Shown: positions 45,340 to 54,270, counted from the first letter of the stretch. The stretch: DNA of 64,000 nucleotides from Crossiella sp. CA-258035 (GCF_030064675.1 NZ_CP116413.1:1087001-1151000), one strand, 5' to 3'. Numbers and translations are program-made. The notes: generated by a model not told the origin, from the letters alone.

Positions 45340-46401
45340 ATGGCGGAGGCCCCCTTGTTGTCGCAGCTCGACACCCGCATCGACGTCGACTGGGTCCGCG
45401 TGGCCCTGAGCAGGGGCTGGGGTGCGGAGTGGGCCCGCCGCCCGCTCAACCCGCGCACCGACTGGCTGGGCCGTCCGACCGGCGACTCCTGGTTGGTGCA
45501 CGCCAGCGCCCAGCCGCACGTGTTCACCATCCGGCTCGACCCGGCCGAGCGCGCGCCAGCCGCGCTGTTCCCGGTGCGGCAGAAGGTGCTGGCGCACTGC
45601 CGGCGGCAGGGCGTGCCCGCGCCCAACCCGGTGCGGACCACCGACGGCGGCACCGTGACCTGGCGCGGGGACCTGGCCTGCGAGCTGACCCCGGCGCTCA
45701 AGGGCGCGGTGCCGCACCACTTCGGCCCGAACCAGATCGCCGCCGTGGTGCGCGCCGGCCTGCTGCTGCGCGCCAGCCTGGACCAGGTGCCCGCGCCGGT
45801 GGTCAGCGCGCTGGCCGCGGTCGCCGTCCCGCCGCCGCCCTGCTGGCGCGCCGCGGTCGAGGCGGCCAGGAGCGACCTGCTGCCGCTGGCCGAGCGCCGC
45901 ACCGACGACTGGGGCCGGGCCTGCGCGGCGATGCTGCGCGGCGTGCTGGCCGCCGAACCGCTGATGGACGCGCTGCGGCCGCGCACGGCGCGCGCGGTGG
46001 TGCACGGCAGCCTGTGCGGCAAGCAGTTCGTGCTCTCCGGCGGCCGGGACCCGCAGGTGCTCGGCGTGCTGGACTTCGGCGCGCTGCACGTGGGCGACCC
46101 GCTGCTGGACCTGGCCGCGCTGGCCGACACCGCGGCCAGGGTCCGGGTCGGCGAGACCGCCCAGCGCCGCGCCCTGGCCTCGTTCCAGGACCTGGCGGCC
46201 CGCGGCTACCTGCTCGCCGACGGCCAGGAACAGCTGCTGATGCCGTTGCTGCTGACCAGAACCGTGCCGCCGCTGGTCGAGCTGGTCCGCGCGGTCCTGC
46301 TGGTCGGCCGCCGGGGACCAGGTGTGATCGAGCGGTTCGACCGCTACGACCCGATGCACAAGGCGAACGTGCACCGCCTGCTCACCGGACCGGCCTGGTG
46401 A
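45340..46401 (+). CDS. Aminoglycoside phosphotransferase-fold protein, probable pseudokinase
   Basis: This 353-aa protein has the C-terminal lobe of APH/choline-kinase-like enzymes: the catalytic-loop equivalent VVHGSLCGKQFVLSG and VLGVLDFGALHVGDPLLDLAAL. In active members the loop reads HGDLHxxN. Here the catalytic Asp is Ser224 and the metal-binding Asn is Gln229, while the DFG-like Asp245 and GDP..DLA remain. Phosphotransfer is therefore doubtful. It diverges from the EccC-like operon with about 150 nt between starts and may be a partner or sensor for that system. The start at ATG 45340 has no clear ribosome site. Confidence 0.7.
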   Translation: MAEAPLLSQLDTRIDVDWVRVALSRGWGAEWARRPLNPRTDWLGRPTGDSWLVHASAQPHVFTIRLDPAERAPAALFPVRQKVLAHCRRQGVPAPNPVRTTDGGTVTWRGDLACELTPALKGAVPHHFGPNQIAAVVRAGLLLRASLDQVPAPVVSALAAVAVPPPPCWRAAVEAARSDLLPLAERRTDDWGRACAAMLRGVLAAEPLMDALRPRTARAVVHGSLCGKQFVLSGGRDPQVLGVLDFGALHVGDPLLDLAALADTAARVRVGETAQRRALASFQDLAARGYLLADGQEQLLMPLLLTRTVPPLVELVRAVLLVGRRGPGVIERFDRYDPMHKANVHRLLTGPAW

Positions 46402-46404
46402 GAC

Positions 46405-46833
46405 TCAGATCCTGGTCAGCACCACCACCGGGATCTGCCGGGTGGTCCTGGTCTGGTACTGGTCGTAGTCCGGCCAGGCCGCGGTCATCACCGGCCACAG
46501 CCTGGCCCGCTCGGCCTCGTCGGCGGGGCGCGCCCGCGCGGTGAACCGGTCCCCGGCCACCTGCACCTGGACCTCCGGCCGCTCCCGCAGGTTCAGGTAC
46601 CAGGCCGGGTGCGTGGGCGCGCCGCCCTGGGAGGCCACCACCACGTAGTCCTCGCCGACCCGCTGGTAGATCAGCGCGGTCCGCCTCGGCTCCCCGCTGC
46701 GGCGGCCGGTGGTGGTCAGCAGCAGCGTGGTGGTGCCGTTCCACTCGTGGCCCTCGGCGCCGTCGGTGGCGACGTAGCGGTCGATGTGCTCCCTGACCCA
46801 GTCCCTCGGGCTGTCGATCGGCGTAGCGCTCAC
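46405..46833 (-). CDS. F420-dependent nitroreductase-family (Ddn/FDOR) protein
   Basis: The 142-aa split-barrel protein has the deazaflavin-dependent nitroreductase pattern: LLLTTTGRRSGEPRRTALIY, DYVVVASQGGAPTHPAWYLNL and VQVAGDRFTARAR. Such enzymes use reduced F420 to reduce nitro groups, quinones or other substrates. Its GTG start lies 10 nt after the TetR stop, so the two form an operon. It ends only 3 nt from the convergent pseudokinase gene. Confidence 0.85.
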   Translation of the reverse strand: MSATPIDSPRDWVREHIDRYVATDGAEGHEWNGTTTLLLTTTGRRSGEPRRTALIYQRVGEDYVVVASQGGAPTHPAWYLNLRERPEVQVQVAGDRFTARARPADEAERARLWPVMTAAWPDYDQYQTRTTRQIPVVVLTRI

Positions 46834-46843
46834 CCTCGGCTCC

Positions 46844-47467
46844 TCACTCCGGTTCCTCCAGCGTCAACGCCGGTGCGCGCACGGAAAGTCCGCGCAGCAG
46901 GAACTCCACCACCGACTCCAGGTAGTGATCTTCCTGCGGCGCGCGCCTGGCCACGACCCGCCAGTACACCGGCGCGGCCAGAAGGTCCAGCGCCAGCTCC
47001 AGATCGGTGTCCGGCGGCAGCTCGCCCCGCTCGATCGCCCGGCGCAGCGCGGTCGCGCCCCTGGCCCGTCGGGGCTCGCCGATCAGCTCGGCCATCGCCG
47101 TGGCCAGCTCGGGACTGCGGCCGGACTCGGCGATCAGGTCCGGCAGGATCCGGGCCACCCTCGGGTGGGTCAGCCAGTCCTGGACCGCGGTCAGCACGAC
47201 CCGCAGGTCACCGCGCAGCGAACCGGTGTCCGGGGCCGGCGCCATCGGCACGCTGAGTTCGGCCATCGCCGCCAGCACCATGTCCTGCTTGGCCGGCCAG
47301 CGCCGGTACAGCGCGCTCTTGCCCACCCCGGCCCGCTTGGCCACCGCCTCCATGGACAGCCTGCCGTAGCCGGACCCGGCCAGCTCGTCCAGCACCGCCT
47401 CGGTGATCGCGGCGGTGACCTGCGGCTGGAGCACGGCGGCTCCGGTGGGAGTGCGTCGGGCGGACAT
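46844..47467 (-). CDS. TetR-family regulator
   Basis: The 207-aa protein has a standard TetR HTH (ITEAVLDELAGSGYGRLSMEAVAKRAGVGKSALYRRWPAKQDMV) and a C-terminal domain of the SACE-like type. ATG 47467 follows TACCGT (47475-47480, minus strand) by 7 nt, so the mRNA is probably leaderless, and the -10 box lies inside one of two mirror-image operators. It probably represses its own operon and the divergent SnoaL/NmrA pair. Confidence 0.85.
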   Translation of the reverse strand: MSARRTPTGAAVLQPQVTAAITEAVLDELAGSGYGRLSMEAVAKRAGVGKSALYRRWPAKQDMVLAAMAELSVPMAPAPDTGSLRGDLRVVLTAVQDWLTHPRVARILPDLIAESGRSPELATAMAELIGEPRRARGATALRRAIERGELPPDTDLELALDLLAAPVYWRVVARRAPQEDHYLESVVEFLLRGLSVRAPALTLEEPE

Positions 47468-47523
47468 GGACGGAACGGTACCGTCCCATCCTGTGTTAAC
47501 GTCGGGACGGTACCGTTCCGTCC
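47468..47523. promoter_or_regulatory. Two mirror-image 20-bp TetR operators
   Basis: GGACGGAACGGTACCGTCCC (47468-47487) and its exact reverse complement (47504-47523) flank a 16-bp centre containing TTAACGT. Each has the core palindrome ACGGTACCGT, with centres 32 bp apart, about three helical turns. One covers the -10 of the TetR gene and the other the start region of the divergent mRNA. Cooperative binding on one DNA face is the likely arrangement. Confidence 0.8.
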
Positions 47524-47539
47524 AATCGAAGGAGCAGGC

Positions 47540-47968
47540 ATGCGGACCCCACGACAGGTCTTCGAGCACGCGCTGGAGCTGTTGCTGGCCAAGGACATGG
47601 ACGGCTTCGCCGGCCTGTGGGCCGAGCAGGGCGTGCTGGAGTTCCCCTTCGCCGCGCCCGGCGCGCCGACCCGGCTGGCCGGGCGGGCCGCGGTGCACGA
47701 GTACGTCCGGGACTACCCGTCGATCCTGGACATCCGGTCGTTCCCGGAGGTCCGGGTGCACGAGACCGCCGACCCCGAGGTGCTGGTGGCCGAGTTCGAG
47801 GCCGAGGGCGTGGTGGTGCGTTCCGGCAGGCCCTACCGGCTGCGCTACGCCGCCGTGCTCACCATCAGGGACGGCGAGATCCACACCTACCGCGACTACT
47901 GGAGCCCGGCCGCGGTGGCCGAGCTGCTCGACGGTGCGGTGAGCCTGCCGGCGGTCTCGCGTGACTGA
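47540..47968 (+). CDS. SnoaL/NTF2-like protein
   Basis: This 142-aa protein has the NTF2-like cone fold typical of SnoaL-type proteins: AKDMDGFAGLWAEQGVLEFPFAAPG, LAGRAAVHEYVRDYP and RDGEIHTYRDYWSPAAV. Members are ketosteroid-isomerase-like enzymes or ligand binders. GAAGGAG lies 6 nt before ATG 47540. It overlaps the NmrA-like gene by 8 nt and is divergent from the TetR gene. Confidence 0.85.
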   Translation: MRTPRQVFEHALELLLAKDMDGFAGLWAEQGVLEFPFAAPGAPTRLAGRAAVHEYVRDYPSILDIRSFPEVRVHETADPEVLVAEFEAEGVVVRSGRPYRLRYAAVLTIRDGEIHTYRDYWSPAAVAELLDGAVSLPAVSRD

Positions 47969-48806
47969 GCCGATCCTGGTCACCGGAGCCACCGGGACCA
48001 CCGGCAGCAGGCTGGTCCGGCGGCTGGCCGCGGCCGGTCACCCGGTGCGCGCGGCCAGCCGGAAACCCAGCGCCGCCAACCAGATCCGCTTCGACTGGGG
48101 CGACCCGGGCACGTACCCGGCCGCCGTCGCGGGGGTGCGCCGGATGTACCTGGTCGCGCCGGTCGGACAGGCCGATCCGCTGCCCCAGGTCGAGGCGTTC
48201 CTGGACACCGCGCTGGCCGCCGGGCTGCGCAGGGTGGTGCTGCTCAGCTCCTCCGCGGTGCCCGAGGGCGCGCCGGCGCTGGGGGAGCTGCACGCGCTGG
48301 TCCGCCGCGAGTGTCCAGAGTGGACAGTGCTGCGGCCGTCCTGGTTCATGCAGAACTTCCTCGGTGATCACCCGCTTGCCGTGGCACTGCGCGAAACGGG
48401 TGAACTGGTCACGGCCACCGGCAACGGGCGGGTCGGCTTCGTGGACGCCGGTGACATCGCCGCGGTGGCCGAGCGCGCGCTGCTCGCCGAGCCCCCGTTG
48501 AACGAAGAACTGGTGATCACCGGGCCGGCCGCGCTGAGCTATGCCGACGCGGCCGCGGTCCTGACCGGACTGGGGGTCCCGGCCAGGCACCGCGCGGTCT
48601 CGGTGACCGAGCTCACCCAGCGTCACATCGCCGCTGGTTACCCACCGGATTTCGCCGCCCTGCTGGCCGGACTGGACGAGGGCATCCGGCAGGGCGCGGA
48701 AGACCGGGTCACCGACACCGTGCTACGGCTGACCGGGCGGCCGCCCTGCTCCCTTCGCGCGGTCCTGCTGGGCGTTATGGCGGGTCCGGTACCGACAATC
48801 GGGTGA
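47961..48806 (+). CDS. NmrA-like NAD(P)-binding protein
   Basis: The 281-aa protein is an atypical short-chain dehydrogenase of the NmrA/YtfG type, with ILVTGATGTTGSRLVRRLAAAG for the dinucleotide, VLLSSSAVPEG, WTVLRPSWFMQNFL and FVDAGDIAAVAE. It may act as a quinone or carbonyl reductase, or as a redox sensor. It is translationally linked to the SnoaL-like gene and shares its TetR control. Confidence 0.85.
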   Translation: MTEPILVTGATGTTGSRLVRRLAAAGHPVRAASRKPSAANQIRFDWGDPGTYPAAVAGVRRMYLVAPVGQADPLPQVEAFLDTALAAGLRRVVLLSSSAVPEGAPALGELHALVRRECPEWTVLRPSWFMQNFLGDHPLAVALRETGELVTATGNGRVGFVDAGDIAAVAERALLAEPPLNEELVITGPAALSYADAAAVLTGLGVPARHRAVSVTELTQRHIAAGYPPDFAALLAGLDEGIRQGAEDRVTDTVLRLTGRPPCSLRAVLLGVMAGPVPTIG

Positions 48807-48983
48807 CGCGGTGTGGCAAATTGCTTGCTTAGGGTAATAGTTGCCGGGTGACGAGCCAGCCGATCAGGCACGGACCGTAGCTAGCCGACTTCGGGCTGGC
48901 GTCGGTAGGCTTCCCTGTCGCCGTGCCTTGCACTCCCGGCGTGCTCGTGGACCCCCGACCCTCCTCGTGCTCCCCAGGCAGAC

Positions 48984-51140
48984 ATGACAGTGCCACTTCC
49001 GGAAGACCTCCCGGCGCCGCGGCGCCCGGTCTCGGCCCACCAGGGCGGCTCCACGGCCGACAACCCTCGTGAGCGGGAGAAGCTCGCCCGGAAGTGGGCG
49101 TACCTGGTCAGCACCACCGCCTACATACCGCTCTCGCACCCCGAGGTGGAGCAGCGGCTGCTGGCACTGGTGGACATCCTGGTGAACGCGGTGTGCGCCG
49201 AACCGTTCGTCTCCTCGGCGGCCGGGCAGGTGGGCGCGGAGCTGGTGCGGCTCAACTGCGTCGGCCCGGAGAGCCTGGAGCGCAGCGTGGACGTGCTGGG
49301 CCGGGCGCTGCTCGGCCTGCCCAGCCTGCGCCGGGTGAACAAGCTGACCGACCGCGTGGTGATGGTGCTGGCCGCGCTCACCTCCGGCTACCTGGAAGCC
49401 TTCCGCGCCTTCATCTTCCAGCAGCAGGAGGCGCTGAACCGGGCGCTGTTCAAGGCGGCCAACGACGCCGAGCGGCAGCGCAAGGACAGCGACGCCCGGC
49501 TGGAGGAGGTCTTCCGCTGCTCGGCCAGCGGCATCGCCATCACCGACCTGGACGGCGCCTTCCTCAAGACCAACGCCGCCGTGCACGAGCTGCTCGGCTA
49601 CACCGCCGACGAGCTCACCGAGCTGACCCTGTTCGACCTGGTCGCCGAGGACGAGCGCAGGTCGCTGCGCAAGGCCTGCGAGGACCTGCGCGAGGGCCGG
49701 GTGGACCGGTTGCGGCAGCAGCGGAAACGCATGCTGCACAAGGAAGACGAGCCGCTGTGGGCGCTGCTGAGCGTCTCCCTGCAACCGGGCAGCGACGGCG
49801 AGCCCGGCAGGCTGGTCACGGTGATCGCGGACGACACCCAGGTCACCGCGCTGCAGGCCACGCTGAACCGGCAGTCGCTGCACGACATGGTGACCAGGCT
49901 GCCCAACCGGCAGTACTTCAGCACCGCCACCGAGACCATGCTCCGCCGCGCCGACCCCGAACACGGCGTCACCCTGTACCACCTCGACCTGGACGCCTTC
50001 GCCGCGGTGAACAACGGCTACGGCTGTGAGGTCGGCGACCGGCTGCTGCGCGTCGTCGCGGACCGGCTGTTCACCATCTTCGAGGGCGAGGACACCATCA
50101 TCGCCCGGCTCGGCGGCGACGAGTTCGCGGTGCTGGTGCGCAACTCGCCGACCACCCCGCCGGTGCTGACCATGGTGCAGCGCATCGACCACGACCTGTC
50201 CGAGGCGGTCTACCTCAACGAGAGCACCGGCATCGCGGTCTCGGCCACCATCGGCGTGGTGGACCGTCCGAGGCTGACCATCGGCGCCACCGAGCTGATG
50301 CGCGCCGCCGACCTGACCCTGCGCCGCGTCAAGCGCACCGGCCGCCGCCAGTGGGGCCTGTTCGACCAGCGCCAGGACACCGAGGACAGCGACGCCTTCC
50401 GCATCGCCGCGGCCATGGCAGGCGCCTGGGAGAACGGCGAGATCCAGCTCCGGCACCGCCCGGTGGTCCACCTGGCCGACCACGAGCTGCTCGGCATGGA
50501 AGGCCTGTTGTGCTGGCCAAGCCAGGAGTTCGGCCCCCAGGACCACGACCGCTGCCGCGACCTGGCCGAGTCAACCGGCCTGATCATCCCGCTGGGCGCC
50601 TGGCTGATGCTGGCCGCCGCCGAACGCAACCGCCGCCGGGTACAGCGCTCCGGCCAGGAACAACCACTCCTGCTCAGCCTCACCCCGACCCAGGCCGTCG
50701 AGCCGGACCTCACCTGCGTGGTCCACCGGGTGGTCACCGACACCGGCCTGCCCCCAGCGCAGCTCCGCCTGGGCTTCCCGGTCCAGACCCTGACCCAGCG
50801 CATGGCCGTCGACAACCTCACCGACCTGGCCGACACCGGCGTCCACATCACCCTGGACGACTTCGGCTCCACCACCGCCGAAATCGAACACCTGGAAGAC
50901 CTGCCGATCAGCACGGTCCGCGTGGCCAAACCCCTGGTCGCCCGCCAAGCAGCCCAGCCCACTTCGCTGACCAGCAAAACCCTCCGCGAACTGGTCGCCA
51001 CAGCGCAGCTGGCAGGAGCCACGGTCCTGGTCGACGGCGTGCACACCCAGGAACAGGCGGACTGGTGGCGCGCGGTCGGCGCGGAATCCGCCACCGGCGA
51101 CCTGTTCACCGCGGACCCGGGCACCGACCCCACCGACTGA
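48984..51140 (+). CDS. PAS-GGDEF-EAL c-di-GMP protein with degenerate EAL
   Basis: The 718-aa cytoplasmic protein has an N-terminal helical region (1-150), a PAS domain (about 165-280), a GGDEF domain (about 290-445) with intact RLGGDEF, and an EAL-type domain (about 470-705). The EAL part keeps DDFG, but ExL reads MEGLLCW, NLSP is SLTP, KID is lost (TVRVAK), EiTE is LGF, and EGVE is DGVH. It therefore probably makes c-di-GMP but does not degrade it. Similar proteins govern development in Streptomyces. It has no signal peptide and stands alone. Confidence 0.87.
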   Translation: MTVPLPEDLPAPRRPVSAHQGGSTADNPREREKLARKWAYLVSTTAYIPLSHPEVEQRLLALVDILVNAVCAEPFVSSAAGQVGAELVRLNCVGPESLERSVDVLGRALLGLPSLRRVNKLTDRVVMVLAALTSGYLEAFRAFIFQQQEALNRALFKAANDAERQRKDSDARLEEVFRCSASGIAITDLDGAFLKTNAAVHELLGYTADELTELTLFDLVAEDERRSLRKACEDLREGRVDRLRQQRKRMLHKEDEPLWALLSVSLQPGSDGEPGRLVTVIADDTQVTALQATLNRQSLHDMVTRLPNRQYFSTATETMLRRADPEHGVTLYHLDLDAFAAVNNGYGCEVGDRLLRVVADRLFTIFEGEDTIIARLGGDEFAVLVRNSPTTPPVLTMVQRIDHDLSEAVYLNESTGIAVSATIGVVDRPRLTIGATELMRAADLTLRRVKRTGRRQWGLFDQRQDTEDSDAFRIAAAMAGAWENGEIQLRHRPVVHLADHELLGMEGLLCWPSQEFGPQDHDRCRDLAESTGLIIPLGAWLMLAAAERNRRRVQRSGQEQPLLLSLTPTQAVEPDLTCVVHRVVTDTGLPPAQLRLGFPVQTLTQRMAVDNLTDLADTGVHITLDDFGSTTAEIEHLEDLPISTVRVAKPLVARQAAQPTSLTSKTLRELVATAQLAGATVLVDGVHTQEQADWWRAVGAESATGDLFTADPGTDPTD

Positions 51141-51207
51141 CCACTCCGCGCCCGCCCCGCCCCCACCCCCTCCTTCTCCGCCGTTCGGCCCTGCCCACCC
51201 CGCCCGA

Positions 51208-51215
51208 AAACGTTT
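51208..51215. promoter_or_regulatory. LacI-type operator candidate upstream of pectinase
   Basis: GAAAACGTTTAC contains the AAACGTTT palindrome typical of LacI/CcpA-family sugar regulators and lies about 55 nt before the GH28 start. No LacI gene is in the window, so the assignment is tentative. Confidence 0.4.
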
Positions 51216-51269
51216 ACGGTCAACCGGGCCGCCACCGCCACCCCTTCGTTCGACGCGGAAGAAGGAGTC

Positions 51270-52724
51270 ATGGAAGGCAGGATCACCCGCCGGACGCTGA
51301 TCACCGGCCTCACCGCCGCCGCGGCCCTCGCACCCAGCACCGCCCAAGCCACCCCGGCCTCCCCGCCCCAACCCGCAACCCCGGCCCCGCCGGTTGGCCC
51401 CGCCGCCCCGGCCCATGGCACCGTCGCCGCCCCCCACCTCGCCCGCCCCGCCGTCCCCACCCTCCCGTGGCTCGAGGCCAACAAGATCGTCGCCGACACC
51501 ACCCTCCCCACCTTCCCGGACCGCCTCTTCAAAGCCGCCGACTACGGCGCCAAGCCCGACGGCAAGACCGACAACACCGCCGCCTTCGCCAAGGCCATCG
51601 AAGCCTGCGCCAAGGCAGGCGGCGGGCACGTCACGGTGGCCAAGGGCACCTACCTCACCGGCGCGATCCGCTTGCGCGGCAACGTGCACCTGCACCTGGA
51701 GACCGGCGTCGTGCTCAAGTTCAGCGGCGACGGCACGAAGTTCCCTGCCGTGCTCACCCGGTACGAGGGCATCGAGTGCATGAACCGCTCGCCGATGATC
51801 TACGCCTACGGCGAGAAGAACATCGCCCTCACCGGCAAGGCCGTCCTGGACGCGGGCGGCACCTCGCCGTGGAACAAGGGCAACGACCGCGCCTACCTGG
51901 AATCGTTGGTGGCCAAGGGAGTTCCGCCGGAGAAGCGGATCGTCCCCGGCTCGGGGCACACCATGCGCTCCACCTTCATCGAGCCGTACAGGTGCGAGAA
52001 CGTGCTGATCCAGGGCATCACGCTGAAGAACCCCAAGTTCTGGCAGATCCACCCGACCCTGTGCCGCAACGTCACCATCGACGGAGTCAGCACCGACCCG
52101 AGCACCGCGGCCAGCAACACCGACGGCGTGGACCCGGAGTCCTGCGACCACGTGGTGATCGTCAACTGCGACCTGGGCGCGCACGACGACAACATCGCGA
52201 TCAAGTCCGGCCGGGACGCCGACGGCCGCCGGATCAACGTGCCCTGTCAGAACATCGTGGTCGCGGACTGCCGGATGAACGGCAACTGGGGCGCGATCAC
52301 CTGCGGCAGCGAGCAGACCGGTGGCATCCGCAACGTCTACGCCTACCGGCTGAACGTGGTGGGGGAGACCAAGTTCGCGCTCTACGTCAAGTCCAACACC
52401 CAGCGCGGCGGCTTCTCCACCAACATCAACCTGGACTCGGTCACCGGCGCCTACGTCCGCTCGGTGGTCTTCGTCAACTCCACCTACAACAACCAGACCG
52501 GCAGCACGCCACCGGTCTTCGGTCCCTTCCGCCTGACCAACTGCGGCAGCACCAAGGCCGCCTCGGTGCTTAACGTCAGCGGCCTGCCCGAGTCGCACGT
52601 CAGGGGCCTCGAGCTGACCGACTGCAAGTTCGACGGGGTGGCCAGCACCGCGAACACCATCAAGTTCGTGGACAACCTCAAGATCACCGGCACCACGGTG
52701 AACGGCAAACCCATGCGACCCTGA
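51270..52724 (+). CDS. Tat-exported GH28 polygalacturonase-like pectinase
   Basis: This 484-aa protein has a twin-arginine signal (ITRRTLITGLTAAAAL), a Pro/Ala-rich linker, and a right-handed beta-helix with the GH28 signatures SNTDGVDP and AHDDNIAIKSG (catalytic Asp residues). GSEQTGG stands where GHG is common, and LYVKSN stands where RIK is common. These changes are also seen in exo-acting members. It should hydrolyse pectin-like galacturonans outside the cell. GAAGGAG precedes the ATG. It is monocistronic. Confidence 0.88.
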   Translation: MEGRITRRTLITGLTAAAALAPSTAQATPASPPQPATPAPPVGPAAPAHGTVAAPHLARPAVPTLPWLEANKIVADTTLPTFPDRLFKAADYGAKPDGKTDNTAAFAKAIEACAKAGGGHVTVAKGTYLTGAIRLRGNVHLHLETGVVLKFSGDGTKFPAVLTRYEGIECMNRSPMIYAYGEKNIALTGKAVLDAGGTSPWNKGNDRAYLESLVAKGVPPEKRIVPGSGHTMRSTFIEPYRCENVLIQGITLKNPKFWQIHPTLCRNVTIDGVSTDPSTAASNTDGVDPESCDHVVIVNCDLGAHDDNIAIKSGRDADGRRINVPCQNIVVADCRMNGNWGAITCGSEQTGGIRNVYAYRLNVVGETKFALYVKSNTQRGGFSTNINLDSVTGAYVRSVVFVNSTYNNQTGSTPPVFGPFRLTNCGSTKAASVLNVSGLPESHVRGLELTDCKFDGVASTANTIKFVDNLKITGTTVNGKPMRP

Positions 52725-52780
52725 CCCCGCCCGCGAGGTGGATGTCGGATTCTCGCTAGCGCGGGCGCGGGCAAGCGGTG

Positions 52781-54262
52781 ATGCTGGTCGGTGTGCACGA
52801 GGACTTCGAGCGGTGCCTGCGGGCGGTCCAGGCCAAGGACGAGCGGTTCGACGGCTGGTTCTTCACCGCGGTGCGCACCACCGGCATCTACTGCCGGCCC
52901 AGTTGCCCGGTGCGGCCGCCCAAGCCGCGCAACATGACCTTCTACCCCAGCGCGGCCGCCGCCCAGCAGGCCGGCTACCGCGCCTGCAAGCGCTGCCGCC
53001 CGGACGCCAGCCCCGGCTCGCCGGAGTGGAACCACCGCGCCGACGCGGTCGCCAGGGCCATGCGCCTGATCGCCGAGGGCGTGGTGGACCGCGAGGGCGT
53101 GCCGGGACTGGCCGCGCACCTCGGCTACAGCACCCGCCAGGTGGAGCGCCAGCTCAACGCCGAGCTCGGCGCCGGACCGCTGGCGCTGGCCAGGGCGCAG
53201 CGCGCGCAAACCGCCCGGCTGCTCATCGAGACCAGCGCGCTGAGCATGACCGACATCGCGCTGGCCGCCGGGTTCGGCAGCGTGCGCACCTTCAACGACA
53301 CCGTGCGCGAGGTGTTCGCACTCTCGCCCAGCGAGCTCCGCGCCCGCGCCGGCCGCGGCATCCCGGCGGCCACCACCGGCGCGGTGCTGCTGCGGCTGCC
53401 CTTCCGCAAACCGCTCTGCCCGGACAACCTGTTCGGCCACCTCGCCGCCACCGCGGTGCCCGGGGTGGAGGAGTGGCGGGACGGCGCCTACCGCCGCACC
53501 CTGCGCCTGCCGCACGGCCACGGCATCGTCGAGCTGTGGCCACAGCCCGACCACATCGGCTGCCGGCTGTCCCTCACCGACGTGCGCGACCTGCCGGTGG
53601 CCATCAGCCGCTGCCGGGTGCTGCTCGACCTGGACGCCGACCCGGCCGCCGTCGACGAGCAGCTGAGCGCTGACCCGGTGCTGAAACCGTTGGTGGAGAA
53701 GAACCCTGGCCGCCGGGTGCCACACACCGTGGACCCGGCCGAGTTCGCCGTGCGCGCGGTGCTCGGCCAGCAGGTCTCCACCGCGGCCGCCCGCACGCAC
53801 GCCGGCCGCCTGGTCGCCGCGCACGGCCAGCCGATCGAGGACCCGGACGGCGGTCTCACCCACCTCTTCCCGGCCCCGCAGGCGCTGGCCGGGCTGGACC
53901 CCGCCGCACTGGCCATGCCGGAGTCCCGCCGCCGCACCCTGCTCGCTCTGATCGACGCGCTGGCCAACGAGGACCTGGACCTCGGCCCCGGCAGCGACTG
54001 GACCGCGGCCCGCGCCCAGCTCGCCGCCCTGCCCGGGTTCGGCCCGTGGACGGTGGAGACCATCGCCATGCGCGCCCTCGGCGACCCGGACGCGTTCATC
54101 CCCACCGACCTCGGCGTCCGCCTGGCCGCGCAAACCCTTGGCCTGCCGAGCACACCGGCCGCGCTGACCCGGCACGCCGCGCTGTGGCGGCCCTGGCGCG
54201 CCTACGCGGTCCAGCACCTCTGGGCCACCGGCGACCATCCGATCAACCTGCTCCCCGCGTGA
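52781..54262 (+). CDS. Ada-AlkA fusion: alkylation-response regulator and 3-methyladenine glycosylase
   Basis: The 493-aa protein joins an Ada methyl-phosphotriester domain (zinc Cys38, Cys42, Cys69, Cys72), an AraC-type HTH (about 90-190) and an AlkA/HhH-GPD glycosylase (about 205-490, with LPGFGPWTVETIAMRALGDPDAFIPTDLG holding the catalytic Asp). It senses methylated DNA, activates repair genes and removes alkylated bases. The true start may be ATG 52781, GTG 52778 or GTG 52793; none has a clear ribosome site. The ogt gene follows after 8 nt. Confidence 0.92.
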   Translation: MLVGVHEDFERCLRAVQAKDERFDGWFFTAVRTTGIYCRPSCPVRPPKPRNMTFYPSAAAAQQAGYRACKRCRPDASPGSPEWNHRADAVARAMRLIAEGVVDREGVPGLAAHLGYSTRQVERQLNAELGAGPLALARAQRAQTARLLIETSALSMTDIALAAGFGSVRTFNDTVREVFALSPSELRARAGRGIPAATTGAVLLRLPFRKPLCPDNLFGHLAATAVPGVEEWRDGAYRRTLRLPHGHGIVELWPQPDHIGCRLSLTDVRDLPVAISRCRVLLDLDADPAAVDEQLSADPVLKPLVEKNPGRRVPHTVDPAEFAVRAVLGQQVSTAAARTHAGRLVAAHGQPIEDPDGGLTHLFPAPQALAGLDPAALAMPESRRRTLLALIDALANEDLDLGPGSDWTAARAQLAALPGFGPWTVETIAMRALGDPDAFIPTDLGVRLAAQTLGLPSTPAALTRHAALWRPWRAYAVQHLWATGDHPINLLPA

Positions 54263-54270
54263 GGAAACCC

